A DNA stretch of 64,000 nt from Ciona intestinalis (Eukaryota > Chordata > Ascidiacea > Phlebobranchia > Cionidae): the NCBI RefSeq assembly GCF_000224145.3, contig NC_020168.2, positions 1,257,177-1,321,176 on the forward strand. Direction: 5' to 3'. Numbering within the stretch: the stretch's first letter is position 1; each line of letters starts with the position of its first letter. The position numbers and the translations under genes are program-made. The notes under the pieces are model-generated. The model searched no databases, was not told the origin of the DNA, and saw only the letters and a program-made list of their open reading frames with translations. Positions 1 through 14,600 of the stretch are shown in pieces.

Positions 1-890
1 TTGTTGTTTTTGCCTTCGCTAAAATTAAAAATCAAGGTATTTGCGTGCGCAACAATAAAGCGACGACTATCCAACCATAACGTGTGATACGCCTGTCGCT
101 GAAGTGTAGTTTGGCAAAATCGGTCATGAGTATAGTAGAGCAGTCGAGAGACATGAACGGAAAAACAAACAACACATAAATGTAACAACTGTATGAATCG
201 GTTACACATACCTCCAATTAACTGCTTAGTGGTTACGATCACTAAGCAGCATGCAAGTAGTAGCAGCACGTACATATTTTCTCCCAGCTTCTATGCTGGA
301 TAAGCTCATGTTATTACCTCAATTCAGATTACAACAGCAGAGATAAACATACTTGTTAAATTATAAACTAAATGTAGAAACTACATCTGTTGGTAGTTTG
401 GATAAGCGGAATAACATAAAATATGGTTCTGCAAAAACATATTTTCGTATTTCATTCCTACCTACAACGTATTAGAAACAGCGCGTTAAAGCTGTTTGCT
501 TAAATATATTCCAGTCATCGATATAATTAGCTTCCGGAGAATATAATAAGATTGAAAGCTTGGCGATGCTTCATCAACTGAATCTTTTTGGAAACAAATT
601 ATCGAAGTTCGATTATTTTATTCGTGATTATTTTATCTCCCATTGCCACACCAATACCACAACGTGCACTATATTTTGTTTCGCCTGGCTAAACTAAGCT
701 TACAAACTTTCGGTTCTATCGCTCGACCAACACGTTGTCATGTTTTTGAAGCCAGCAACATCTGGTTTTGTGAGGAAGAGAAGCAATAGAAGAAGTATTG
801 CTTCAATGTTGCATAGATTGAAAAAGAGAAATGTGAAAAAGTGGAGGGAGGGCAGAACAGAAGGCGTTCGACAATGCTGCGGATTCAATC
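1..890. other. Sequence before first gap, no gene recognised
   Basis: No exon with protein-like composition and splice sites could be supported here. The 5' exon(s) of the TEDC1-like gene downstream could lie here or in the gap, but I could not identify them. Confidence 0.4.
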
Positions 891-1390
891 NNNNNNNNNN
901 NNNNNNNNNNNNNNNNNNNNNNNNNNNNNNNNNNNNNNNNNNNNNNNNNNNNNNNNNNNNNNNNNNNNNNNNNNNNNNNNNNNNNNNNNNNNNNNNNNNN
1001 NNNNNNNNNNNNNNNNNNNNNNNNNNNNNNNNNNNNNNNNNNNNNNNNNNNNNNNNNNNNNNNNNNNNNNNNNNNNNNNNNNNNNNNNNNNNNNNNNNNN
1101 NNNNNNNNNNNNNNNNNNNNNNNNNNNNNNNNNNNNNNNNNNNNNNNNNNNNNNNNNNNNNNNNNNNNNNNNNNNNNNNNNNNNNNNNNNNNNNNNNNNN
1201 NNNNNNNNNNNNNNNNNNNNNNNNNNNNNNNNNNNNNNNNNNNNNNNNNNNNNNNNNNNNNNNNNNNNNNNNNNNNNNNNNNNNNNNNNNNNNNNNNNNN
1301 NNNNNNNNNNNNNNNNNNNNNNNNNNNNNNNNNNNNNNNNNNNNNNNNNNNNNNNNNNNNNNNNNNNNNNNNNNNNNNNNNNNNNNNNNN
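891..1390. other. Assembly gap (500 N)
   Basis: A run of 500 Ns. The first recognised exon of the TEDC1-like gene starts about 110 bases after it, so missing 5' coding sequence may be hidden here. Confidence 0.99.
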
Positions 1391-1502
1391 TTTCACAATT
1401 GAATATCACTTCCCTTCAGAGAATTATGTTAATATACAGGTTTGAAATGAGAAAAGCATCAAATATTTGAGTTGTGATGTAACAGTATTTATTTTTTCAT
1501 AG

Positions 1503-1713
1503 GTATCCAAACTATGTTCACTCTTCAAGTCGTCATTACCTGTGTTGTTTTGCTTGGATCCTACACTGCACAACTTTATTGCAACGACTTTGTAATGAAG
1601 CACGTAAAGAAATTAATGTTTTTACAATTTTGATGAAAGAAAAACAAAGAGTGACATCAAGTAATTATAACATTATGTTTAATAGGCCTATATATGGTAT
1701 AGGCTACTTAATG

Positions 1714-1759
<46 letters not shown>

Positions 1760-4700
1760 TATTAATTGTTCTCACATTGCGGAACGATAACAGCCAATAA
1801 TATATAAAATAGCTTTTGTGTATGATAACAAGTTACCAAATATGTAACTTTGTGATTGTTTTTCTTACTTTATGGCTGACAAATAAAAAAGACAAGGGAC
1901 CATCGTGTGCATTAATTATTAGTAACAGTAAGTGTATTGCCTAAGTACACATGAGCGGATGAACCTGCAATAGAAAACCAGAATTGAAACTCGAACAGTA
2001 TATTCTTTGCTGATACAAGCATGCTGACCACTGTTCCGAGGCGCCCGATATTTTGCTGCTTTTGTTTGTTATTCTTCTAAATAATATGATCTTATTGTAA
2101 CAAGATCTTCTTATTGGTATAAATAGAAATTATGTTGTTAAATTAGGATTTAATTTGGTAAACAACATTACTAGTAATAAAACAGGTGTATTTTAGAACC
2201 CTCAGGTTTCTGTCACCAAGATTTTGAAAGCTTGAATGTTGCTGATCAATTTCAATATGTTTCTTGGCTGCTGGGAAGGATTGAAGCAATTTCAAATAAT
2301 CTGAGATCTCTGAGAATTAACAATGCAAGGAGTGAGGCAAATGTAATATTTCATTTAAGGATAGAGATTTTTACTGGTTAAATTTGGTAATATGTGTAAC
2401 CTACTTGCAATACAATAATTGGAATAGGCTATTAAAGAGGTTTTTAACAGAATCTTAGTAGCATTTCCTATTGTTAATTTTGCTAGTTACAGCAATTATT
2501 ACCTTTAATATTTTTTTTATTTTGGATAAAGATGTCACACTCAGACATTGTCACATTCAAATATTTGTAATATTTTTAATATCATTAAAAACTTTTGGTA
2601 GTAAAAATCACATAATATCCCGTTTAAGGATTGAGTTACAAATGTGATTGACTTGCTGTTGTTTCTACATCTACATTAATATCTGCTTCGTTGTTTTTGA
2701 ATAATAGATCTAACTAAATTTATGTTAAGCATATTTTTAGATGTTGCAAAGATCGTCAAAAGCTTCAACAAATATTAAAAACATAAATCATGTTTCTGAT
2801 GATGTTCTTATGGTTAAATATCCTTCTATTTGTCAGCTGGTAATCCGTTTTCATATTTTTAAACACACAACCTATTGTTTAAACAGTTAGCCCTCAACAA
2901 TTGTACTTAAGCTAAACAGTATACTTTGTAGACCTCTTTTTTTAGCTAAAACCCACAAGTGCGTCATTTCGAAAAACTTAATAAATGTTTTATGATAACC
3001 AAAACACAAAAAATTGTATAACTTTCTGTACTTTTTCTAATATTGTTAGGTGGAAAATCATTTGGAGCAAAAAATTCAGCTCCTGCACGCTTATGTTAAA
3101 TGGAAGACCGTGGAATCTTTATTTTGGCAATGGATGGTATGTTTTGTTGCTATCAGTATATAAATCCGTTACCGTAGTCGAATGATTAGATCACTTGTCT
3201 CTAACAAGCAGATGCATGGATTAATTGAAGCTTGATCCTGCTTTCATTATGGGCATTTATTTCATTGGGCAAGACATTTAACAACAACTTTCGCAAACAG
3301 TAATTCGCAAACAAAGATGTGATGAAGAAAATACGACATCTGTGTTATGACATTATGAACAGCCATGATGAATTACTTGCATTAAGAATATTTGTAGCGT
3401 GTAGTTAGTACTTTCATATATTTTTATTACAGCTACCATAAATTAAAAAACGAACCATACTTGGTACAATTTCTTCATGTAGTATTTTATTCTTTACATT
3501 TTTATGTTAATAGATTCACATTTTATTTTAAAAGGAGCAATGTCTGGATGAAGGGATAAAGTTGCGTGATGATGAAATGGTTTTTCCTCAAGCTCCAAAC
3601 AAATCTGTTAAATCAAATTTAATGATATATAATAAAAACATAAGTGATGTAAAAATGAAAATGCTTGAAAAGAAAAAGGAGTGCACAGTAATGGAAAGCA
3701 AGGTATTTAAAGGAATTAGTTCATTAAATATAACTTGAAGAGGCTTATATTTCCAGTTAAATGAAATTGTGTAATGTCCCATAGTTGTACTTAATTCTAA
3801 TCAATTGTGCCATGATAGATGTTAGCAATCTGCATGATTCATTATTTCTTTCTTTTGATAAAACACATACATATTACCTCTCCTCAAACAAATGTTTTGA
3901 AACATTAAGTTTGGGCAAACAATTTACATACAACTAACCTAAAAAGATTTTTGATTTCTTTGAAAGCGATAGCGAACATTTTATTTGAGGAATAAAAAAA
4001 AAGTAATCAACTGTTAGCTTTTTGTTAGGTCATGTACATTGTTTCAGAACTGCATAGTGGTTAAAACATTACACATGTTTGGGCAGTTACTCAGTACATT
4101 AATGAATATTACAAGTTCTGTATTACAGATCCCAGCCAGGCATACCCAAGCAGGTATTGAGCACAAGTTCGAGATTGATCAGAACTTGGACAACGTTTTT
4201 AATCGAATTAGCTTAAAACATGAGCCTAGTTTAGTACCTCAATCAGGTAAGAATTTTTTAAGCTCATTTTCAATACCTTGTGATTTATTATATGTATAAT
4301 TAGATATCAAAGCCTGTTTCAAATATTTTTAAACAGAAGTAGAGAAATATTGGAGAAGATTTTAATTTTGTAATTGTTTTCTCTTTTGAATTTGTGTTAT
4401 TGCACCTCAGTTTTTTTCTTTAGTCTGACCAACTCATTATACATGAACAACAATGTACAGTTTCACTTCACTTATTAAAAATTGTAAAAAGTCACTGTAA
4501 TAGTGGCCACACTAAATATGCCAGACTTCTAGATAGGTTCAAACGATTACATAGATTCAGAATGTTCAGCTTTTTGAAATATACATTTACAGCATTGTCT
4601 CGGAAAGTTGCGAGAGAAGATTCAATGAAATTATCAACGAAAACAAAAGAGATTTGTGAAAATCTTAGGAAAAAGTCATCTGAGGTACTCAACATTAAAC

Positions 4701-4783
4701 AAGAGATTGATGATCGCTTGTCACACGTTGCTGATCAAGTGATGGGTGGAAAAGTCATGTTTATTAAGCATCACCACTTCTAA
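1503..4783 (+). CDS. TEDC1: TEDC1-like coiled-coil protein (tubulin epsilon and delta complex 1), 5' end missing
   Basis: TEDC1 works with TEDC2 and delta/epsilon tubulin in stabilising centriole triplets (family knowledge). Proposed exons: 1503-1660, 2197-2342, 2741-2839, 3050-3136, 3535-3702, 4129-4246 and about 4424-4783 (stop). Most junctions have AG/GT ends and compatible phases. The link to TEDC1 rests on remembered similarity to the human protein: a YP...(C/S)WIL segment in the first exon, a VSWLLGRIEA helix in the second (human has a VQWLMGKL-type segment), and especially VESLFWQWM in the fourth (human has ELVFWQWM). The C-terminal exon is basic and helical. The 4246/4424 junction is out of phase by one base as drawn; a donor near 4293 would restore phase but extends the preceding exon by 47 nt. 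The start is not in view. The alternative is an unrelated coiled-coil protein. Confidence 0.6.
1717..1771. repeat. (TA)n microsatellite
   Basis: An almost uninterrupted TA dinucleotide run inside the first visible intron of the TEDC1-like gene. Confidence 0.9.
3160..3310 (+). repeat. Possible tRNA-derived SINE fragment
   Basis: The segment carries an A-box-like stretch (TAGTCGAATGATTAGATC) followed about 35 bases later by a degenerate B-box-like stretch, then a GGGCAAGACATTTAAC block of a type common in invertebrate SINE bodies. It lies in an intron of the TEDC1-like gene. No full tRNA cloverleaf can be folded by eye, so this is a weak call. Confidence 0.3.
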
Positions 4784-4872
4784 GTTTTGTTAACACAATT
4801 GCGTTTGTTTATTTCGTGCAATTGTATGAAGTGTATAGCAATTCTTGGTTGTATTTTCGTAAACTTATATCG

Positions 4873-5058
4873 AGTAGGGTGGGGTAAGATAGGACACATT
4901 TTTGTTCTTCGTCCCATTTGGTGGTAAACAAAGAACATTAAAGAAATATAAAACCGCATTATCATGACTTTCATAGACCATTGTTAATAGTTTAAAACAC
5001 GATCAGAATATTTGCTTATTATGTGCTAAAGATGTTCCGTCTTCCCCCAGATTACTAT
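4873..5058 (-). mobile_element. MITE family copy 1
   Basis: Starts TAGGGTGGGGTAAGAT and ends CTTCCCCCAG, and contains the family core GGTGGTAAACAAAGAAC. It lies just past the stop of the TEDC1-like gene. Core orientation is opposite to copy 2. Confidence 0.8.
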
Positions 5059-5457
5059 GTTGTTTTTTTTGTTAACCAAACTGCGAGCCACCGTCCAAAG
5101 ATATGAAATGTGAATTGATGTATTCGATTGTGGTTGACTGCGAGATTCCACTTTACTTTATATTCAAAATAATAGTATTTTACACGAAGACAAATAGGCG
5201 CATATCGCGTTGCTGTTCGCATTATTATCTCAAACGGTGGAATGTGTTTTTCGGTAACAGTGAATGTATTCGTTTAAATAGCTTTATGATTACAACACAC
5301 TTGTATGTGCAAAAACAAAAGTATTGTGTGTGGGTGAGATCCAACCACGTAGGAAGCTTGAATATAGGCTTGGCGAATAACCAGAAATTTAAAAAACACC
5401 GGTAACCGGTATTTATTTGGAGAACGCACCAGTTCGACAATTATCAAAAGAGTGATA

Positions 5458-5654
5458 TATAGTAGGGTGGGAAGATGGGACACCTTTAGCACATTATATC
5501 TAAATATCCTGATCACGTTTTAAACAATTACCAACAGTCTATGGGAGTCGTGAGAATATGGTTTTATAATTCTTTAAATGTTCTTTGTTTACCACTAAAT
5601 GAGACGAGAAAATAGAGGTAAAAGGTGTCCCATCTTCCCCCACCCCACTGTATA
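5458..5654 (+). mobile_element. MITE family copy 2
   Basis: About 197 bp, with TAGTAGGGTGGGAAGATGGG at the left and the inverted CATCTTCCCCCACCCC at the right, and TTCTTTGTTTACCAC inside. A good example of the family. Confidence 0.85.
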
Positions 5655-8600
5655 CAATGTTCCGGACAAGAGGTACAGGCTTTTAAGAATAAACCCTGGT
5701 TTTGATACTATTTGTAAAACTTATTTGTTCACACATGGCGGTAGAGAGCCTTTTGCGTCTAAAGGAAAGTTTAAACCTTATGACGTCATGATACTTTTTT
5801 TCGGTTAGTGAAACCAACACTTGTTTTTTTGTAAGTTTGAAACATTTTTTACGGTTCAAACAATATGTAATTGTAATTTTATAAAAAAATGGAAATATAA
5901 ACCGTTATCTTGGCAAAGTTTATTTTTATTCAGTCAGTTGATTACCTGCAACCTGAATCTATAATCTGGTTGATCAGGGTTTTGGAAGTATTATATTACT
6001 TTTGTCAGTTAACTCTAATGAATTGACTGACTTTTGTCTGCATTGAAAAGGCTGCGGATGAGACCAAGCCTAAGCTATCCGGCACTCACTGTCCGAGAGG
6101 TTGGGAAATTTTTGAATTAATTTGGTGTGGAAGGTAGGAAACAACGCATTGTGTTGGCGTCATCCACCTCCCAAGTTACCTGATACATCGGTGCGTTTCA
6201 TTTAGTCGTAAGCTTTTGTCGACGCACTTCTTTGTCTTTGCCGTGCTGGGTAACAAACATAACAGTATCAGGTAGCTGAGCGCTCCGGCGTCGAAATGTT
6301 ATCAGTCTAAAATTCCTGTTTTTGTCCCCTGAGCATTGTTCACTACTCTGGCCAACGAAACCTGTTTTGAACCGTCTCCTGTCACTTATTAGCTATTTTC
6401 ACAATGGATTTTTAACAAAGAGTTAAGGGTAATTTAATACGATAGAATCTCTTGTGACTCAATTTTAGATTTATGTAAAGCCAAATTCTGATACATAGTA
6501 GACGGTGCGTGGAACTAATAATTACCGTGAAAACGTTGTGAACACATTTAACGCTGGTTTTAGACATCGATCTTTTCTTAACTAATTCACTCGCCATGAA
6601 ATATATAAAACACAGTTGCTGAGAGTATCCAAAATTTGTTGTGTGTTTTTATGGTTTGTTTCAAAATTTTCTGTTTTTTTTGTTACGAAAGGGACATCGT
6701 TTTGCCACCGAAATTGAAATAGTAAGCTGTGGTGACGTCATTCGCGTCTGGTTTCGCGTTATGATTTCTCACAGTAATGTAATCCCATGTTGGACAGGGT
6801 AGTTATATTGTACCTATTGTTGATACAAGTGAGTCCTTATATTGAATTTCAACCTTTTTTCGTATACCAGGTTACGTCACTACCTAAGTATAATGTAAAT
6901 TCCCTCTCTAGAACGGTAAACTATTAAATACTTTACACTAGCAACATACACATGTATTTATTGTATCTTTCCTTTTGTTCTGCCGTGTTCGGGTAAATTC
7001 GTTTTATTCAAAAATGTACAATGTCATGGTAATCTTTTTAAAGAAAGTTAAATATACAGTTTAAACCTCGAAACAATTTAATATTTCTTCTCTTTTCCGC
7101 CAGGTGTCCCCGCACCGCAAAAGGTTAAAAACTTGAGCCCCACACCCGAAAAAAATCTAGGTTTCTGTAAAGTTACCGTTTGTTCAGTTCAAACCGAGCT
7201 ATTTGAACCATACCAAAGCTCTTACTTGAACCATTTATTGCTCTTTGGTCGCTAAGGTTCGATTTCAAAACAACGGTTCAATCATAGATGCTCAGCATTG
7301 GCAGTGGCGATTTGCTGGTTATCAGCATTTCCGGCTTTTTAGTTTACTTAGCCGAAACTTAACGTCGCAGCCACTGTGGTCCATTGTTGAAAGATTAATT
7401 TTACGCTATTTCAATTTCGCAAGTTCGTATTTCAACAACCTTATATACTTTACTGTGGTGATTTTTGACGGTACGTCCGCGTTAAATCGGCGTGTTTTGT
7501 TATGACAGACATCGGGTATCTTTCCACAACAATGACCGGTAATCCGTATTGCTAATATTAACGTTGTATTGCAAACACTAGGATACAATCAGGATTGTCT
7601 CTAACTGGTGTGACGTAATGAGGTCTCTTACGTGACATAATGTACGATTAAATGTAAACTGTCCATAGTTTTGTGGTTAGTACATAATTACTCTACACCT
7701 ATAGCAGTACAAAATATCCATTTACAACGGCCAAAAACCTTCACATCCGCATGTTTTATCATTTTACTTTTGTTTTCTGATTCATCCTAGGCGACAAACA
7801 ATGATTTGGTGGGAACCCATTAATGGTACGAAAGTTAAATCCTATCCCCACCTGTTATTTTTTCTTCCCACGGTTCGTGCAGTCTTTTCAATTACGATAA
7901 AAATGTTTCTTTTACCAAAGGGTGGGGTAGAAACAAATGCAGTAATGAACTGCCGTTTTTTTCGTTCAACCTTCTGGATTCGGTTCAACTCGCATTTATG
8001 GACAAATTGCTGTATGTTACGTCATACGTGTACGTCACAATGGATTGTCGATTGTCAAATGCCAATCAAGGTGAAACAAAATCAATATGATTTGTACAAG
8101 ATTGTGTTGCAGCTACTAACATCAAAACATGAGGCATTATTTTATGGCCGAAAGATATAAAAATAAAAGGATAGAAAATTAGACTCGTAGTGTTTTACCC
8201 GCCCTGACTTACTGCCACTATATACCGCTTCATTAAACACGTAAATTATACGGGGTCTATTAAATCACCAATTTCACGGCTTATTTATACCTAGTTGGTG
8301 TTTAATGCCCTCATTGTTCTGGAGGTGTGCACAAAAACGTTCTGTACGTTGTGTGTAGTTTCGCATAAATATTGTGGAAAGCAGATATATGTAAATTACG
8401 TGTGTGCATATACGACACCTTAATATTTAAACACAAGCAAAATATACTCTTTGTCACTATCTTCGTTCCAAGATTTTTTTGTCTTTTGGTTTTCGTTTCT
8501 AAAACAACAGAGGCAACAGACCAAGTAGTGCAACAAAATGCTTTGGGAAACTTAACCTGGGGCAGACTGTCGGATTAGTTCGGCTTCATAACCCCTAATT

Positions 8601-11600
8601 AACCTTTTCCCATTTATAGGGGTGTTTTAAGCCGGAAGCTGGTATCTTCCGTCCGAAAAAACGCAATAGTTGTTTAAAACTAATGTTATATGTGCTTTTG
8701 ACGGTGAACTAATCGCCATTTTCTTTTTCGCAAAAGCAATTCGTGCAATTAAAGTAATTTTAAAATGTTTCATCCCCACTTAAAATATATATCGAGCGCA
8801 TTCAATAATCTTCGCCTACCCACTTCCGCTAATAAATAGCATTACCGCATTATAGAAGTTTAACTTTGATCTTGGTAACCTATTTATATTGCGGGGTTAG
8901 AATAATTTGAGCGAAATCACCTCTGACCAACACGCGTGACAATGAAACGGTAGTCGCTGGACGACGAAGCAGAACGTAAACGGTTTCACTTCAAAGAGGC
9001 CGCGAACAACTACCCTACCATGATAGCAGTAATTTTGACATTACTCGCTCCAGAAGAATAATTTAACATGACTTGGTTATTTAAGAAGCTGCGTCAAAGA
9101 TAGAGTCAGGAAGAGACAGTTCCCACTCCTTGGATGTAACTTTATATTTTATTGGCTTAAAAAGTCACCGCTGTATCACATTCGGTGTGTGATCATTCAA
9201 TTCGCTTTTCTGCGTGACCACCATGCACAATACCCGTGTGTGTTGAAGCAATTAAACTATTTCCAGTCACCTGTTTGGTGTATTCTTACATAGGTTAACT
9301 TTAGGTATTTTATTGGTCGTCCTTATATTGGAACTGGTTCAAATTGAATAAAATCGATCCAATTAATAAATTAAAAATCCACCGAACCCAAGTTCAGTTT
9401 CGACATTGAAAAAAGAAAGGTATAAGTGTATCATCATCGCGATGATATTTTGTTTATTGCACAGGAAAGGTGTGTCTTGTGGGGGTGATTAAATTGCTTC
9501 AACTGATATTCGACCAACCATTCTAATTCCGATACCCAAAGGTGGGGTTGGCTAACGTTACAACGAGAACGTGTGGTCAAATTGATGTAAATAACAACAT
9601 ATCGGCTGTCAGGGTGAAGTCGGCCGCTGCGAGGTACGATGCATTCGATATTTTAATTGAAGCTGAGCTCGCCTTTCAAGCAAGCTTGTGGTGCTGCTGC
9701 TCATGGGGTCTTGTTTGTTTTGGGCACACAGCGAGTGGGGCTTAACTCATTTTCACCCTCAACCGGGTAATTTTCTTCTCGCAAACTGTGACCGACTCCC
9801 CAGTAAGTGTGTGGTATGGTTGCTGTTGAAAGTTGTATGTTGTGTGAAAAGTAAACAACGTTGAAAATGCTCATCTGCCGCCTTCAGTTTGAATACGAAG
9901 AAATTGATGTGGTTTAAGCACAAACTTCACTTGGCGCCTTTTATTTTGGTACAAACAATAAACAATATATGACATTCATTCTTTAACGTGACTTATATTT
10001 TTATGAAGTAAAGCAGCGCGATAGGCCCCTAATGAAACACGTATTTTAAAAAGAGAAAGTTATGAAAGATATATTGTTAATCACCCGATCCTATACGCCG
10101 GTTAAATCTGTATTTCTTACTAAAAACAACACTGTTATCAGTGCTCCAACGAATCAGCAAGTAATTAAAATAAATGACATAATATAGTGGAATGTTAAAG
10201 AAACTAACCGGGGATGTTGCCCGTTGTAAGAATATGTTAAGATTGTGTGATCAGTCAACATTACGGCTAAAACCAGTGCAGTGATGCACATAAGTTATTT
10301 CTTTCAAGACGATCTGCTGGCAACACTGCTTCCCACACTTGCAGTGAGTAAATAAGAACAGTTGCATCAAAGCAGCAGCTTGAGCTTAAAGTCGCCGAGG
10401 TTCCGGCTAAAAGAGTTCCGGTATTTTGACATGTCAGCTTCCCACAACCCTGAAGTCAGTTAATTGAGAATGACACTCACTTATCCAAAAGCTGTCGGTA
10501 AGCTCGGCAACTAAATGAGCAGTTTTATGCGCTACTCTCTTTTTCTGGGTCAATTTAAAACAATGTTCGTTTTTCTTAAAAGTTATTGCAGTGTTTCACG
10601 TTCAATTATTTCTTCAATCTTATCAAATTCGTGTTCCATCAGAAAAAACAACATTTATTTAAAGCAATTATTATTTTCCTCGCTTCGTTGCACTATCATA
10701 GTGTTTGCTGTTAAATTATCTCCTAAGTTCTTTGTTTGCCCAGCACCTTCATTTTGGCGAGAATATCTACGATGTGGCGAAGTTGTAATTCTTTATCGTT
10801 ATTTGGTGTTATACGGTTGTCAAATTGACGAAGAAGTAAAGTTCTCCGGTTACTTGAGTTTTAATGAATGAGGCACGTGCCAGTAAAACGTCTATTGCGG
10901 CTGCTTTTTCTGCTTTTTACCCAAAGTTGACTTTATTCAGTCATTTAAGCATCTATTGCCGGCAGAATACTCACACTCGTAAGAATTGATCACAATAACT
11001 ACACTAATACATTTAAATAACTTTAAAATGGAATAAACTGACATGCATCAATTTTGCTTGCAACAATTTCATATTCTGTCCATGTACACGAGGTGAAAGG
11101 GATGGTCAGAAGAATTGCCCACTTATGCGTTATTAGCCCCTGACCGATGGTGCTGGTGACGCAAGAATCCTCAGATATGGAAATTGTTTCATGTTATCGC
11201 CTCCGAGATAATGACTATATGTCGAGATTGTTGATATAAGAATCGACATTAAATTAAAATAAAGAAAGACCAAGTGAACTTTCAAGCTTAAAACACTGAA
11301 CATACATTATTACATTCTAAACGCACATTTAGCAATCAACAGCGTTACTGAACATGGGATCGGCGTGTTCTGAACGTTATATCACCAAAGAGAGCTTGTA
11401 TAATTCGAACCTTGCAGCGATGATCTTACTTGAAGACACAGAGATATCATCTGTTCCAGCAAATTCCCATTACCCTCCTATTATAGAGTAAAACGCATCC
11501 TGCGCACACTTCCGATGTTTGCGCGCAAGTCAACTGCGTTAAAATACGCTTACTCTGTTTTTATTGGATTTTCCGAAGTGCGGCAAGCATAATGCGATGT

Positions 11601-14600
11601 GATACGAGCGCTTATCAACATTCGTATCTGCATAGGGTGTATAACTTAACCGAAAAGCGTTTTTAACATCGTCGTAATTACATGCCGTTTTTATCGTTAT
11701 CACCGCCGTAGGCACGCCTCTTATATATTAACTGTTTCTCTTCAGCATATACTACTTAAACGTACTTCCGATACTTTTTAAAGCCATATTGTTTAACGTA
11801 GATTTTTTTTCTTTCCTTTTAGAAATCCAGCAAAATTTTAAAATAATCAAATCTTTATGCGGCGCCATTTTGCTTTGATCTAGTATTCAATTTTGTTACG
11901 TTTTTTTTATATGTTTAAATAAAATATCATTTAAAAAAACAAGCAAAAATTTAAACTGAAAATGGTTCTCATGTCGGACATTTTCTTTGGGATGTGGACT
12001 GTTTGATCAACACTATCGATGAAAGGGGGCATGTGTAATAAGCTCGTTGTATTGGTGTCATACTATATCTACCAACACTTCATGTACAATCTCCCATGAC
12101 CGACATCAACAAACCACGCGAAAGTTGAATACGGCGTCAGTGCATTTACAATTTATAAAATTTGTTTATCACGATGCTGCAATTTTTGTCTGACGTCACA
12201 GACTATAGATTTAAACGCATCGTTAATTGGTAACGATGATGTCATATATTCTACATTCGGCTGCGGCAGGTTTTATACAAACATTTGTAGATTTTTATCT
12301 AGGACAATTACAATGTTTAAAATATCTACAACCGGTGTGACTTTATTCTCAAGTATCACCGGCATTCCATTTCTTAACATCACTATTTCCTGTTCGTTGT
12401 TCTCTAAATGTGTAATTGTGACGGTGGAGAAGAAAAATATTTCGAAACCAGACACGATCATTGTAATTGCTGTGACTCCTCGATCGTGGTCACGTGTTTT
12501 CTTCGTCTTTTCCAAGTCTTCAAATTACTATTTTAGTTGTTTTAGAAGCGGAAAGGAAATCTTCGGTTTGTAGCTGTGTTGTATAGAAAGCACCTGTTTC
12601 CAACTCTTTATAAAAATGCAAAATGACCCATATATGTGTTGCGTCATTGCTAGTCGTATAGTTTATTGATTTTTGGTTTGCAATTTTGGCCAGACTTAAG
12701 TTTGTTAAAGGCTTCTTGCAACAAAATTATAATGGTGTTAACGGTTAACCAAATGAAACATAAATCATTTTCGTTTTTGATACTGCTTTACTGAGGATTC
12801 TACTTTCGTAGAGAACTTATCTAAAAATCTTAACCATATCGAGGCGAGCGTGAAATTTCTGTTTAATTTGCCACAAGAGCCGCACGTGTTCCCCATTAGA
12901 GGAATCATCATTCATTCGTATGTTTATTTATGCCTTACCCGCGTTTTTATCGCCTTGCCATATTAACCGATACCGTTTATCGATAATGTTTCTTTGTACT
13001 AGCATGTGCAACATTATGCACACAATGTTTGGTAAATGTAATTATCGATTTTAATCATATAGCAATAAAACTACACATTTTGCCTTTTGTTTCAAAGTGT
13101 CGAATGCTGCAAATAATGTTTGTAAATATTCGTGATTGTGTTTGTCCGTTCTGTCGCGTGCTATTCGCATTTCCCTCGGGCAGTCTATCAAATTGTGGCG
13201 CATATAGGAAGTGCCGGCCTCTTCAAACTCATTCATCTCAATTGAGTGATTTTGATTTGTCTAGTGTTTGTTGTTGATGTCCTAGCAGCCTCCAGCCGCT
13301 TTGTTCCGGACACCACAATGAGATGACCGATCGTTGGATCTCGCGCAAGCAGGTGGCCACCACATTGAGGTAACGTAAACACAACATCATGCACCAGCGT
13401 TCCCTAAAATTCAGCGTGGAACACTCACAGCAGGTACTTAACGAGAGTCTATATATAGTTTTTCTTCTAGCGCGCAAAACTTTAATTTTCTTCATAATAT
13501 TACAGAAATAATGAGAAAGCGACCACCCGCGTAATGTATGCCATTGGCATCGACTTTGTGCGTATAGTATTCGCTTTGATCATGGATTTCCTGCGCTTTT
13601 TATTACGTATTTATATGAAATAGTAGCACCGTTTAACTTGGAAATACACTTTATACGATCTGGGAAACATGTTAAATTTCCGACATAAAACCCAACATTT
13701 TATTTTATTGTGTCTATATCTTTCGTTTCAACAACTATTATATCTGTATGTTTTTTCGTCAACTAAAATACAATCGTATTTTTAAATTAGTTTTAACTGT
13801 TGCTAAACATTCACTTTGATCAAAAGCCTCTTTCACTTGTATAGCAAACAAATAACAAAACAAAAAATCGTGCGGCCATTACGCTAATCCGACGTAATTA
13901 CAATCCGCTTTGCCAATCGATTTTGAGGTTTAACAAAATAAGTATAATAGTTATCCAATAAACGGTTTAATCCTTTGCTAATTTTTTCGTAAATGAAGTA
14001 TTTGTACCATGTGTAACTTATTACAAAATTATTTTATTTACCGAAAACCAAAAGTCACCGACGGTCTATCGCCCTTCTACATTTCTATTGTAACCCTGAG
14101 AGCGTTAATATGTTTGCACTCATAATTTGTTCGTTAACTCGTATTTAAGAAATGTTGTCGCAAAAACAAAAGCTAAACTCAGCGAGCTTTACTTTAGTTT
14201 CCGTTCTCACGGACCCTAACTTGCTCAAGCAGGGAATTCGTGAAATTTGATACCACCTGGTGGGTTGTACAACTTGTGCGAAGTGCATCGCAGGAAAATT
14301 CAAACACCCATATATGCTCAACAACAAGCATACTGTGGTCATATCTTTTTATGTAGTTTACATTATTTAAGTTTGGCATATTATGTTTATTTTTTTAACT
14401 ATATATGGAGATAAATTAAACAACATATTCATTATTAGTACAGTTGTCATCTCCGTTGTCTTAATTGTCCCATAATCGTTTCATTGACCCCTATTCACCC
14501 AAATACATGAGAACTGCTGGCATCTTGCAGTGTATGTTTTAGCTATATACCAGAAGAACAAACATGTTTATTCAGCATAAAACAAACTAAGAATAAGATC

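Noticed and set aside
740..1470. Long open frames running through the first gap
   Set aside because: They are open only because Ns are not read as stops; real sequence on either side is short.
5599..5808. 69-codon open frame overlapping a MITE end
   Set aside because: Its first third is MITE sequence also found elsewhere; the rest has no coding signal.
7801..8160. 119-codon open frame on the plus strand
   Set aside because: No domain, no splice context and composition like the surrounding non-coding DNA.
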